This document shows, piece by piece, positions 1 through 7,951 of a stretch of DNA of 44,646 nt. Position 1 is the first letter of the stretch, and each line of letters opens with the position of its first letter. Source of the stretch: a virus; IMG/VR virus record IMGVR_UViG_3300048930_000718, positions 1 through 44,646 of that record. One strand, 5' to 3'. Made by a program: the position numbers and the translations under genes. The notes beneath the pieces were generated by a model that worked only from the letters and a program-made list of their open reading frames with translations, had not been told where the DNA came from and searched no databases.

Positions 1-7
1 AAGGCGC

Positions 8-36
8 CGGACGCCTGGCCGCAAGGCAGGCGTCCG
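8..36 (+). other. GC-rich hairpin at the left edge, directly before an ATG
   Basis: Bases 8-16 (CGGACGCCT) pair perfectly with 28-36 (AGGCGTCCG). The stem continues with GCC/GGC closed by a GCAA tetraloop, leaving one bulged G. It ends at the base before the ATG at 37. There is no T-run, so it is not a classical terminator. It could mask the first start codon, or it could simply be coding sequence, because the frame stays open to the window edge. Confidence 0.5.
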
Positions 37-759
37 ATGTCTCTCGCGTGGCACGAGATCCGTGATCACCTCATGCATTCCTCCTCCACCCTCAGCTTCC
101 AGCACAGTTTCGACACCATCCGGCGTGCGCGGAAACCTCTCGCATCGTTCCGGGATCCGGCCGCCCTGCTGGACGGGCTGCATCGCGGCACGGCCGATCC
201 GGAAGACAAGAACCTGATCCTCTCGGCGCTGATCGAGGCGGCGCAGGGCGACGGGCCCACGTCCGACTGCGCCCTCACCATGCTGATGCTGGCGCTCTGG
301 CCCGGCCTCGACGCCATCCGGCGCCGGTCGATCTGGCGCAGGATCGGCTCTGCCGATGATGTCGCGTCTGATTTGCTGGCGCGCACCACCGAGGCGGTCC
401 GCGGCCTCGACCTGGGACGCGTCAACCGGATCGCGGCCACGATCATGCGGAACGTCGAGCGCGACATGATCCGTGCGCGCCAGCGCGACGCGGCGCGCGA
501 ACATCTCGCCAGCGGCGCCGATCCTGACGAGGTCATGGACAACGGTGACAGCGGGATCGGCGGGGCCGGGTATGAGCGCCTTAACGGCGCCGTGCGGGAG
601 CTGCTCGGCGACGACGCCCTGCTTGTGATCCGCGTGGCGATCGAGGGCTTTTCCCAAGCCGAGGCGGGAGCCGAACTGGGCCTGACCGAGGCCGCCGCCC
701 GCAAGCGCTACCAGCGCGCCATGCGCCGGCTGCACGACGCCCTCGAAGAAAACCCCTGA
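37..759 (+). CDS. Sigma-70-like (ECF-type) transcription factor, possibly 5'-truncated by the window
   Basis: The C-terminal ~55 residues form a sigma region 4 helix-turn-helix (GFSQAEAGAELGLTEAAARKR, then YQRAMRRL). A stretch around residues 128-155 (RIAATIMRNVERDMIRARQ) resembles the end of sigma region 2. The protein should bind RNA polymerase and direct it to particular promoters, perhaps the phage late or early genes. It is the first gene of the early operon. The ATG at 37 follows a hairpin, and the frame is open upstream to base 1 without a stop, so the true start may be outside the window; another ATG lies at 73. Whether it recognises phage or host promoters cannot be told from sequence. 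Confidence 0.7.
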   Translation: MSLAWHEIRDHLMHSSSTLSFQHSFDTIRRARKPLASFRDPAALLDGLHRGTADPEDKNLILSALIEAAQGDGPTSDCALTMLMLALWPGLDAIRRRSIWRRIGSADDVASDLLARTTEAVRGLDLGRVNRIAATIMRNVERDMIRARQRDAAREHLASGADPDEVMDNGDSGIGGAGYERLNGAVRELLGDDALLVIRVAIEGFSQAEAGAELGLTEAAARKRYQRAMRRLHDALEENP

Positions 760-843
760 GCCGATGTCCCGATCCGATCCCGCCGGTGGCTTTTCTTGAT
801 TGAGCGCCCCGAGCGCCTCACCCCCAACCGAAAGTAGATACGC

Positions 844-1038
844 ATGAACAGCACCGCCGATCTGTCGCTCGAGGATTTCAGGCGGCTCCCGGGGCTCTAT
901 CGGCGCTGGGAACTGACCGAGGTCTGCGAGCCCAACCGCAACTACCAGATCGAGGACGCCGGCACCCATGCCGACGGGACGCCGCTCCTGGCGATCTACG
1001 TCGCCGAACCGGCGCTCGACATCCACGAGACTGCGTGA
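844..1038 (+). CDS. Small hypothetical protein, 64 aa
   Basis: A short acidic protein without a recognisable domain. It starts at ATG 844 behind only a weak purine-rich stretch (GAAAG), and its stop overlaps the GTG start of the next gene (GTGA), which suggests translational coupling. It lies 84 bases after the sigma-like gene. The coupling and consistent codon use make it probably real; the function is unknown. Confidence 0.6.
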   Translation: MNSTADLSLEDFRRLPGLYRRWELTEVCEPNRNYQIEDAGTHADGTPLLAIYVAEPALDIHETA

Positions 1039-1880
1039 CCGTCATGGCATCGCCTGAACATAAGGTAGCCCTGTCGCCATTGCCCTTGTCGGCTGCCGAC
1101 CTGCCCGGCCTGATCGAGCGTGCTGCCGCCGTGCTCAACGGTGCAAGAGCCGCCGCCGAGGTGCTCGAAGCGCGAGACCTGGCGGGACTGGTCTATGATG
1201 TCGCCAGGCGCGCCGCCCGCCTGCAGCGTGCCAAGGGTGCCCATGATGAGCTGGTGGCCGCCGCTCATCGGGCACAGGCGAACGCGCTGGAGATCGAGGC
1301 GCGCGCCAAGCGTCGTCTGGCAGATGAGTATGATGCCGCGCAGGCGCGTGGCGAGGTTCGTCTGGCGAGCGAGCGTACCGCTTCCCGACCGGAAGCGGTC
1401 GGTGTTTCCGAGATCGGCCTCACCCACAAGGGTATTCATGACGCCCGCCTGATCCGCGACGCCGAGGTCGCCGACCCCGGCATCGTGCGCCGCACGCTCG
1501 ATGACCGGCTCGCCCGTGGTGAGGAGCCGACGCGGGCATCCCTGCGCCGTGCCGCGGAAGAGAAACTCGAGCGCTCGCTCGACCGGCTGAAGCGCGTTCA
1601 GGAAAGTGTCAGCCGCCTCGAGGGCGAGAAGGCCTCTCCGCTGACCGCCGAGCAGCGTGCCCGCCAAGTTGCGGTCTTCGGCACGGTTGAGGACCGGGCG
1701 ATCTGCGCACGCCTCGATGAGATCGTCGAGCTGATCGACGAGCAGCCCGAGCCCGCCGAGGCCGTGCGGCGCATCCCGCCGGCGTCCCGCCACGCCATCC
1801 AGACCGCGCCGCTGCGCCGTGCCGCGACCTGGCTTACCGGATTCAGCAACACCTACGAACAGGAGGCCCGCAATGGGTGA
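1035..1880 (+). CDS. Hypothetical early protein, helical, ParB-tail-like
   Basis: 281 aa, almost entirely predicted helix and rich in Ala, Arg and Glu. Residues ~120-170 contain a segment (EIGLTHKGIHDARLIRDAE) that resembles the helix-turn-helix and spacer region of ParB/Spo0J-like proteins, followed by a coiled-coil-like stretch near 180-205. No N-terminal ParB nuclease domain is present. Start is GTG 1035, coupled to the upstream stop; ATG 1044 is an alternative. It overlaps the next gene by 8 bases. A DNA-binding role in replication or partition is possible but unproven. Confidence 0.65.
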   Translation: MTVMASPEHKVALSPLPLSAADLPGLIERAAAVLNGARAAAEVLEARDLAGLVYDVARRAARLQRAKGAHDELVAAAHRAQANALEIEARAKRRLADEYDAAQARGEVRLASERTASRPEAVGVSEIGLTHKGIHDARLIRDAEVADPGIVRRTLDDRLARGEEPTRASLRRAAEEKLERSLDRLKRVQESVSRLEGEKASPLTAEQRARQVAVFGTVEDRAICARLDEIVELIDEQPEPAEAVRRIPPASRHAIQTAPLRRAATWLTGFSNTYEQEARNG

Positions 1881-2370
1881 GATGCGCTTGAATGATGTCG
1901 TTGCCGAAATCGTCGGCGACGTGATCGCCGGCAAGGCCATCAACAAACGCCAGGCCGCGGTCGGCCGCTGGGACGACATCGATGCCGATGGTCAGTACCT
2001 CGCCGGTATCGACGGTGTCATCGGCCGTATCGATCGACGCACCCGCGCCCTTCAGGTCAAGGCCGAACAGACCGCCGGTATTGCGCAGGCTGAACTGCCC
2101 TTCGAGTTGCCGGCGGCGGTTGCAATGGACCTCGAGGGCACGACGCTGGTGGCGACGCGCTCGCTGACGCGCACTGGGCTTGTTCGCGCCATCGAGATCC
2201 GCCGCCGACAGATCGAGCATGATCGTCACGCCATGCGCGAGTGGCAGCAGGCGTTGGCGCAGGCCGATCGCTTCTGGGGCGCACACCCCGACTGGAGCTT
2301 TGGCCAGTGCCTCGACGCCATCCTCGCCGATGCCGGCCGGCGGGCGGCGGTGCTGGAGGTGCTGTCATGA
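1873..2370 (+). CDS. Hypothetical early protein, 165 aa
   Basis: The start at ATG 1873 is chosen because AGGAGG lies at 1861-1866 and the upstream gene ends at 1880; the same frame is open further upstream to 1819 but without support. The protein is helical with charged segments near residues 40-65 and 100-130, and no family is recognised. It is coupled to both neighbours (8-base overlap upstream, ATGA overlap downstream), so it belongs to the replication and recombination operon. Confidence 0.65.
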   Translation: MGEMRLNDVVAEIVGDVIAGKAINKRQAAVGRWDDIDADGQYLAGIDGVIGRIDRRTRALQVKAEQTAGIAQAELPFELPAAVAMDLEGTTLVATRSLTRTGLVRAIEIRRRQIEHDRHAMREWQQALAQADRFWGAHPDWSFGQCLDAILADAGRRAAVLEVLS

Positions 2371-3215
2371 ACGCCACCGCCAACATCAGCACCAATAGCG
2401 CCACCACCGCGGCCACGATCACCACAGCCGGCAGCGCCGCCGCCACGGTCGCCGCCATACCCGTGCACCGGTCCAATCCCTTCGAAGCCCACGGCATTGA
2501 CCACATCTCGGTCAGCCAGTTGAACCTGTGGGCGGCGGCGCCGGGCGTCTGGGTGATGGAGCGTCTGCTGGGGTTGAAGGCGCCGGTCGGTGCCGCCGCC
2601 CATCGTGGTACGGCGGTCGAGGCCGGCGTCATCGCCGGGCTGATGGGCGCCTCGCTCGCCGAGGCGATCGACATCGCCAATGCCGTCTTCACCGAGAGGA
2701 CCGCGCTGTCGTCCGACCCGCGTCGCGACAAGGAGCGCGATGCGCTGGCCGGCATGGTCGAACAGGGAGTTGCCCTTCTCGCGCCCTGGGGTAGGCCGGA
2801 TCGCACGCAGGTACGCAAGGAGTGGCGCATGGACGGCATCATGGTGCCGGTGCTCGGCTTCTCCGATGCCGAATACGATGCGCACGGGCTGATCGTCGAT
2901 TTGAAGACCAGCCACGCACTGCCCTCGGCCATCAGGACGTCGCATGCGCGTCAGGTGGCAAGCTATCTGGGCGTCGGCGCCAATCTCGGCGGTGGCGTCG
3001 CCTATGTCACCGCGAAGAAATCGGCGCTCTACCAGTTGGAGAATGCCGCTGCCCATGTCGCGGCACTGACCCGCATGGCGGCGTCGCTGCAGAACTTCCT
3101 CAGCCTGTCCGCCGACGCCCGAGAGCTGGCGAGCCTGATCACCGTCGACACCGACAGCTACTACCTCGCCGATCCGCGCGCGCGTCAGCATGCATTCGAG
3201 ACGTTCGGCGTCTGA
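2367..3215 (+). CDS. PD-(D/E)XK superfamily nuclease (RecB/Cas4-like)
   Basis: 282 aa from ATG 2367, which overlaps the previous stop as ATGA. After a Thr/Ala-rich N-terminus, HISVSQLNLW matches the opening helix of RecB-like nucleases. HRGTAVEAGV supplies a helix with conserved His and Glu, and the VDLKTSHALPSAIR segment gives the D-x-K core of the metal site, followed by a conserved H-x-x-Q-V helix (HARQVASYLG). Phages use such enzymes as exonucleases in recombination or genome processing. The next gene could be its ssDNA-binding partner. Polarity and substrate are not determined. Confidence 0.8.
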   Translation: MNATANISTNSATTAATITTAGSAAATVAAIPVHRSNPFEAHGIDHISVSQLNLWAAAPGVWVMERLLGLKAPVGAAAHRGTAVEAGVIAGLMGASLAEAIDIANAVFTERTALSSDPRRDKERDALAGMVEQGVALLAPWGRPDRTQVRKEWRMDGIMVPVLGFSDAEYDAHGLIVDLKTSHALPSAIRTSHARQVASYLGVGANLGGGVAYVTAKKSALYQLENAAAHVAALTRMAASLQNFLSLSADARELASLITVDTDSYYLADPRARQHAFETFGV

Positions 3216-3288
3216 GATTCTCGCAGGGAATGGCAGGTCGCCGGCCAGATGGCGACGCAAAGCGCTGAGCGCAGAAAGACACAGTGAC

Positions 3289-3933
3289 ATGACCGGCTTC
3301 GGCTTGAACATCGGCAAGGGCGGCGACTTCCTGCCCTCCATTCGCATCAACGGCAAGGATGGCGGCGTCGAACGCTCGACCTGGGACGGCACCAATCGCG
3401 GCCTCGAGGTGATCGACGATTTCGTGGCGCTGTTCGACTTCGCCACGCTCAAGGTCGGCTGGATCGAATTCTCCGACAAGGGACCCGACAAGCGGCTGGT
3501 GGCGATCGGCGATCCGCTGCCGGCGCGCCCTTCGGAAAAGCACAAGCAGGGCATCGCACTGGTGGTGCAACTGCCCGGCGATCTCGGCTGCCATGAGCTG
3601 TGCTCGACCGCCAGCGGCGTCGTCGCGGCGCTGGAGGCGGTTTACGACGCGACGGTCACCGCACCGCAATGGCAGCAGGGCCAGGTGCCGGTCGTGCGGC
3701 TCGTCGAGTTCATCCGCGAGAAAACCCGCCACGGCAACCGTGCCGTTCCGGTGTTCAAGATCATCGCCTGGAAAGACCGCACCAGTGAGCTGGAGGAGCA
3801 CAAGGCTTCACCCGCGCCACGGGCGACGATGCCGGTCTCCACCACGTTCTCGCAGCCGGCCGCCACCGGTGCCACGCAGATGACGCCGCCGACGCCAGCA
3901 CCGTCCCGTACCCCGGTGCCGGACTTCGGCTGA
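3289..3933 (+). CDS. Putative phage ssDNA-binding protein
   Basis: 214 aa from ATG 3289. The first ~165 residues look like a compact beta-rich fold, followed by a flexible Pro/Thr/Ala-rich tail of about 45 residues ending in PDFG, which is reminiscent of the protein-docking tips of SSBs. Its position between a RecB-like nuclease and the primase-helicase fits an SSB or annealing protein. I do not recognise the family itself, so the function is inferred from tail architecture and context. A reading frame extending upstream to 3190 overlaps the nuclease gene and is not favoured. Confidence 0.55.
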   Translation: MTGFGLNIGKGGDFLPSIRINGKDGGVERSTWDGTNRGLEVIDDFVALFDFATLKVGWIEFSDKGPDKRLVAIGDPLPARPSEKHKQGIALVVQLPGDLGCHELCSTASGVVAALEAVYDATVTAPQWQQGQVPVVRLVEFIREKTRHGNRAVPVFKIIAWKDRTSELEEHKASPAPRATMPVSTTFSQPAATGATQMTPPTPAPSRTPVPDFG

Positions 3934-4004
3934 CGTCAGAGGGGATCGGGAGGCGGCCACCTTCCGATCCCCGTGCACCGCACATGCAGGAATGGGGTTC
4001 GAAC

Positions 4005-6677
4005 ATGAAGGGTACGGGCATGACGATAGAGGCGCCGGACCAGTTTGCAAGCGCCTGCCAATGGGCAGACAGCTACCGTGCGCTGGGTCTGGCGGTCATT
4101 CCCGCCGCCGGCCAGGAGAAGATCCCGCTCGGCAGGTGGCGCGAGTTCCAGAACGGCATTCCGCAGGCCGTCCATGAGCGCTGGTATGGCACCGCCGGCG
4201 AGCATCGCGCCAACTACCGCATGGGGTTTTTGACCGGCGCCGCCTCGCTCGGCGATGGCTGGAAGCTGCTGGTCATCGATCTCGACGAAAAGGGCAGCAT
4301 CTCCGGCTCGGCGACATGGGACCACTGGATTGCCGAGCACGAATTCGGCTGCGATCCGCAAACCTGGCGGGCGCGCACTGGCGGCGGCGGCCAGCACATC
4401 TACTTCAGATACCCCGACCGTCTGTCGATCAGGAACACCCAGGAAACGCTGGCCGGCATCGATGTCCGCGCCGAGGGCGGTTTTGTCATCGCGCCGCCGT
4501 CGATGCACAGGAACGGCAAGCCGTACACATGGTTGTTCTCGCCCTTCGAGACCGAACTGGCCGAAGCGCCGCAATGGCTGCTGACTAAGGTTGGCGCCGT
4601 GGACGCGCTGCCGCTGGCGGGCACGCCCGGTCGTTGTTCGGCGTCGTCGCCGTCATCGCCGCCATTGGCATCAACGTCGCACACACGGCCGATAACAACG
4701 GCCGGCTATCCATCGTCATCCGCATCGCGATCGTCGCCATTGCCATCGTCGTCCCGCGCAGAGGCCACGTCGCATCGTCCGGCCGCGGCGGCGCCGGCCA
4801 CTGACGCCTGGGGCCACATCGTCGATGGCCGCGACGCCTACATGCGCGACATGATCTGGGCGGCGATCGTCGACTGGTATCGTGACTGCCCGATCCCACC
4901 GTCAGACCGCGAGAGCGAAGAGAAGCTGCTCGAGGTCTTTGCCGTCTACGAGCGCAAGGTGCGCCCGCAGGATGCCGGCAATACGCTCGACGGCGAGGGT
5001 CGTGGCCTCACCGCCTTCCGCGACAAATGGGCCTACGCCATGCGGCAGTGGGAGACGAAGATCGCGGCGGCGGCGAAGGAGGAGCCGGCCGCGGCCGAGG
5101 ATACGGCGTGGGCACGGGCATCATCTCCGGCCGATCCGTTCGCGGATGCCGACGACGATAATGTCGATAATAACGACAAGACGACAGCGCATGTCGATGA
5201 CGTCGATCCTGTCGATCTGTGGTCGAAACTGGCGCCGCCCGTGTTGCCAACCGGCTTCCTGCCGCGCCAGATCGAGGCCTTCGCCTTCGACCAGGCCGAG
5301 CAGATGGGCGCCGATCCCGGCGGCTTGGCCATGGCGGCCCTTGCTGTCTGCGCCGCCGCGATCCCCGATCGCGTCAGGATCAAGGTCAAACGACACGGTC
5401 ACTGGTACGAGAATGCCCGTCTGTGGGTTGCCCTGATCGGCTCGCCCAGCGCCAAGAAGAGTCCGATCATCGCTCAGGCGGTGCGCCCGATCGCGCGCCT
5501 CGACGGTCGCCTGGTGCGCAAGTACTTCGCCGACAAGGCGCGCTACGACGAGATGTCGAAGGACGAGCGCAAGGATGCGGAGCGCCCGCGCCAACGTCGC
5601 CTGCGCGTCGAGGACACCACCATCGAGGCGGCGCAGGAAGTGCTGGGCGACAGCCCCGATGGGGTGCTGCTGATCCAGGACGAGCTGTCCGGCTGGTTCG
5701 GCGCCATGGACAAGTACAACAGCGGCGGCAGAGGTGCTGCCAGGGATCGCGCCTTCTGGTTGCAATCCTTCAATGGCGGCCAATATGCCGTCAATCGCGT
5801 CGGTCGCGGTGTCTCGCTGATCGAGAACCTGTCGGTCTCGATGCTGGGCGGCATCCAGCCCGAGGCGATCGCGGCGGTGGCGAAGGAGAGCGTCGATGAC
5901 GGCCTGTTGCAGCGCCTGCTGCCGGTCGTCCTGCAGCGCGCCTCCGTCGGTCAGGATGCGCCGGTCTCCAGCACCGCCGAACGTTACGAGGCGCTGGTCG
6001 AGCAGCTCACCGCCATCAGCATCTCCGGCACCGCCTCGTTCGGCAGCAGTCGTGACGATGACGAGTGTCTGACGCTCTACTTCTGCGACGAGGCGCTCGC
6101 CATTCGCGAGGAGCTGGAAGCCAAGCACCTCGCGCTGATGGATATCGAGGGACTGAACCGCAAGCTGGCCTCGCATATCGGCAAATATGACGGCATCTTC
6201 GCCCGGCTCTGCATCGTCTGGCACTGCATCCTCAACATCAATCGCGGCGTCATTCCGCCCGAGGTGCCGGCCGAGACCGCTGCACGCGTCGGGGCGTTCC
6301 TGCACGAGTTCGTGCTCAAACATGCCGCCGCCTTCTTCGCCGGCACGTTAGGCCTGACCGATGATCTCGACGAGATGCAGGGCATTGCCAGCTACATCCT
6401 GACTGCCCGGCTCAAGGTTGTCACCATGCGCAGCTGTCAACGCGGCGTGCGGGCTGCGCGCGCGCTCGATCGATGGCAATTCCAACGCCGGATGGAGCGG
6501 TTCGAGAGCCTCGGCTGGGTCGCGCAGGCCGAGCCGCCGAAGAATTCCAATGCTCCCAGATGGGCGGTCAATCCGCGTGTCCATGAGCTGTTCGAGCAGC
6601 GCGCCGCCAGCGAAGCGCAGCGCAAGGCGCAGGTGCGCGAGATCATCACCACCCTTGGACTGGAGGAAAAATCTTGA
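4005..6677 (+). CDS. Bifunctional prim-pol primase and DUF3987 helicase-like replication protein
   Basis: About 890 aa. The N-terminal ~190 residues form an archaeo-eukaryotic primase (prim-pol) domain: LVIDLDEKG carries the catalytic D-x-D (92-94) and GGGGQHIYF carries the conserved His (131), followed by GIDVRAEGGFVIAPPS. A Ser/Pro-rich linker (about 205-270) follows. The C-terminal half matches DUF3987, with a P-loop-like GSPSAKKSP (479-487) and an acidic LLIQDELSGW (near 559). It should prime and unwind phage DNA. ATG 4005 is preferred for its purine-rich leader; ATG 3984 or 4020 are alternatives. It sits immediately upstream of an iteron-like locus. Confidence 0.85.
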   Translation: MKGTGMTIEAPDQFASACQWADSYRALGLAVIPAAGQEKIPLGRWREFQNGIPQAVHERWYGTAGEHRANYRMGFLTGAASLGDGWKLLVIDLDEKGSISGSATWDHWIAEHEFGCDPQTWRARTGGGGQHIYFRYPDRLSIRNTQETLAGIDVRAEGGFVIAPPSMHRNGKPYTWLFSPFETELAEAPQWLLTKVGAVDALPLAGTPGRCSASSPSSPPLASTSHTRPITTAGYPSSSASRSSPLPSSSRAEATSHRPAAAAPATDAWGHIVDGRDAYMRDMIWAAIVDWYRDCPIPPSDRESEEKLLEVFAVYERKVRPQDAGNTLDGEGRGLTAFRDKWAYAMRQWETKIAAAAKEEPAAAEDTAWARASSPADPFADADDDNVDNNDKTTAHVDDVDPVDLWSKLAPPVLPTGFLPRQIEAFAFDQAEQMGADPGGLAMAALAVCAAAIPDRVRIKVKRHGHWYENARLWVALIGSPSAKKSPIIAQAVRPIARLDGRLVRKYFADKARYDEMSKDERKDAERPRQRRLRVEDTTIEAAQEVLGDSPDGVLLIQDELSGWFGAMDKYNSGGRGAARDRAFWLQSFNGGQYAVNRVGRGVSLIENLSVSMLGGIQPEAIAAVAKESVDDGLLQRLLPVVLQRASVGQDAPVSSTAERYEALVEQLTAISISGTASFGSSRDDDECLTLYFCDEALAIREELEAKHLALMDIEGLNRKLASHIGKYDGIFARLCIVWHCILNINRGVIPPEVPAETAARVGAFLHEFVLKHAAAFFAGTLGLTDDLDEMQGIASYILTARLKVVTMRSCQRGVRAARALDRWQFQRRMERFESLGWVAQAEPPKNSNAPRWAVNPRVHELFEQRAASEAQRKAQVREIITTLGLEEKS

Positions 6678-6961
6678 CCGTTTCACAGCCCCTTGAAGCA
6701 GCTGCCGCGTCGCCCGGCGGCGCCATTCGGTCGAAAATCAGCCGTGGCAAGGTTGTCACCACTTGTCGACAGCTTGCTGGCGATTTCGGATTTGTCACCA
6801 CTTGTCGACGCCAAAAACGCCAGTTTGTCACCACCTGTCGCTTGGCATGTGAGTACATATTAGATTCTTCTCTCTCCCCCTATTCGCCAGTTTCCATTCG
6901 CTTCACATGCCAAGCGACAAGTGGTGACAAGCCCGGACATGGTATCGGGAGGTCGCGATGA
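6674..6961 (+). CDS. Doubtful small ORF (TTG start) lying over the repeat locus
   Basis: A 95-codon frame starts at TTG 6674, overlapping the primase stop as TTGA, with GGAGG at 6662-6666 seven bases before it. It ends at 6961, overlapping the next ATG as ATGA. These junctions look like real coupling. The product, however, is largely dictated by the DNA repeats (VTTCR appears three times) and resembles no known protein. It may be a leader read through the repeat region rather than a functional protein. Confidence 0.3.
   Translation: MTVSQPLEAAAASPGGAIRSKISRGKVVTTCRQLAGDFGFVTTCRRQKRQFVTTCRLACEYILDSSLSPYSPVSIRFTCQATSGDKPGHGIGRSR
6753..6840 (+). repeat. Three direct iteron-like repeats
   Basis: TTGTCACCACTTGTCGAC occurs at 6753-6770 and again at 6792-6809 with no mismatch. 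A third copy, TTGTCACCACCTGTCG, lies at 6825-6840. Start-to-start spacings are 39 and 33 bases. The unit is longer than chance would give and lies right after the primase-helicase gene. Binding sites for an origin-binding protein or a repressor are the likely meaning; the protein is unknown. Confidence 0.8.
6825..6930. repeat. 28-base inverted repeat around an AT-richer loop; candidate replication origin or operator
   Basis: Arm 6825-6852 and arm 6903-6930 are reverse complements over 28 bases with a single mismatch. Each arm contains one iteron unit plus an extension (CTTGGCATGTGA). The 50-base interval between them is AT-richer and pyrimidine-rich than its surroundings (GTACATATTAGATTC near 6853). 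Iterons flanking an easily melted stretch beside a replicative primase gene are typical of phage origins. A repressor or regulator site is the alternative. Confidence 0.65.
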
Positions 6962-7257
6962 CCATTCGCCGCCTTGGGAAACGCGAAACCGAACTCGGCA
7001 TGCATGACCATTGGCGGCTGTCGAGCTTTACCTGGGCAGGGCGGACAGCGAAGGGCTGGTACAGCTTCAAGCTGTACGACGCCCGTCATGGTCGATTCCG
7101 AAGGGAGGCGTTCTGGCTTTGGTATGACGGCCACCGTTTCACCAAGACCCACCCCATGCCGTTCCTGAAGGAGCGCTATCCCGAAATCTGCGACTGGGCC
7201 CAAAGGCTGATCGTCGACCACGTCGCCGGCAATCGGGAGAACGATCATGGCCTATGA
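6958..7257 (+). CDS. Hypothetical protein, 99 aa, aromatic-rich
   Basis: Starts at ATG 6958 behind GGGAGG (6947-6952). It is rich in Trp, Tyr and Phe (for example FWLWYDGHRF near residue 52), suggesting a small compact domain. It overlaps the next gene by 11 bases. No family is recognised. Good ribosome binding site and codon use support it as a gene of the early operon. Confidence 0.65.
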   Translation: MTIRRLGKRETELGMHDHWRLSSFTWAGRTAKGWYSFKLYDARHGRFRREAFWLWYDGHRFTKTHPMPFLKERYPEICDWAQRLIVDHVAGNRENDHGL

Positions 7258-7810
7258 CTTCGACACCGCCAGGGTCGCGACCAAGCCGAAATCCGAGATC
7301 GTCGTCGACATGATGGCAGCGCTGCACAGGCTCGATGCGCTCGCCCGCGACATGGAACGCAAATGGGGCGCGTGCCGGCTGCCGGCGCTGGTATCCGACG
7401 ATCTGTCAAAACGGTTCTACGCGCAGCACCGCAAGGTCTCGATGGCGCTGCGCGAGGGCCGCGACCAGGACGCGCTCCACGAGATCGCTCGCATGGTCAC
7501 GGCATGGCGCTTCCTCGATCGCGAGGCCGAGCGGATAGGTGCCATGCCGATCCATCCCGAGGTCTGGGAGGTCGCACTCAGCGACGGCACCGTGGTGGCG
7601 ATCGTGCGTGACGAGGACAGCGCCGCCGCCGTCGATCCCGCCGACCGCGCCATGAAGGTTTTCATGCTGTCGGAAATCGCCCGCCTGATCGAGGCCATGC
7701 CGACGATCATGGCGATCAAGGCGCAATGGCCCGGCGCCAAGGTGGTGCCGGCCCGCACCATCACCGCCGACAACTACTGGTGGGAGAACGGCGATGATTT
7801 GCCGTTTTGA
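7247..7810 (+). CDS. Hypothetical early protein, 187 aa
   Basis: Starts at ATG 7247, inside the end of the preceding gene. The protein is mostly helical to residue ~105, with a short beta-like segment (EVALSDGTVVAIVRDED) near 108-124 and an acidic C-terminus. No family is recognised. It is expressed with the early operon. The 141 bases that follow contain no supported gene, only the ribosome binding site of the RuvC-like gene. Confidence 0.6.
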   Translation: MAYDFDTARVATKPKSEIVVDMMAALHRLDALARDMERKWGACRLPALVSDDLSKRFYAQHRKVSMALREGRDQDALHEIARMVTAWRFLDREAERIGAMPIHPEVWEVALSDGTVVAIVRDEDSAAAVDPADRAMKVFMLSEIARLIEAMPTIMAIKAQWPGAKVVPARTITADNYWWENGDDLPF

Positions 7811-7951
7811 GACTCGCCTCGCACCTATCGCCCGTTCGCCTCCGGCGCTGGCTCCTGCGCCGATCCGACGACGGCGGCCCCGTACCGCCAAGCACCAGGC
7901 CGCCGTCGTCTTCCACCCGAGCAACCCACCCTGTCATGAAGGAGGCCACCC

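Noticed and set aside
5121-6323. A 400-codon minus-strand frame opposite the primase
   Set aside because: Shadow of the DUF3987 region; no start signal and no known domain.
6646-6858. 70-codon minus-strand frame with repeated VVTN/VVTT units
   Set aside because: The repetition comes from the DNA iterons; no ribosome site supports it.
6753-6930. CRISPR array
   Set aside because: Only three direct copies with unequal spacers and an inverted fourth copy; no cas genes nearby.
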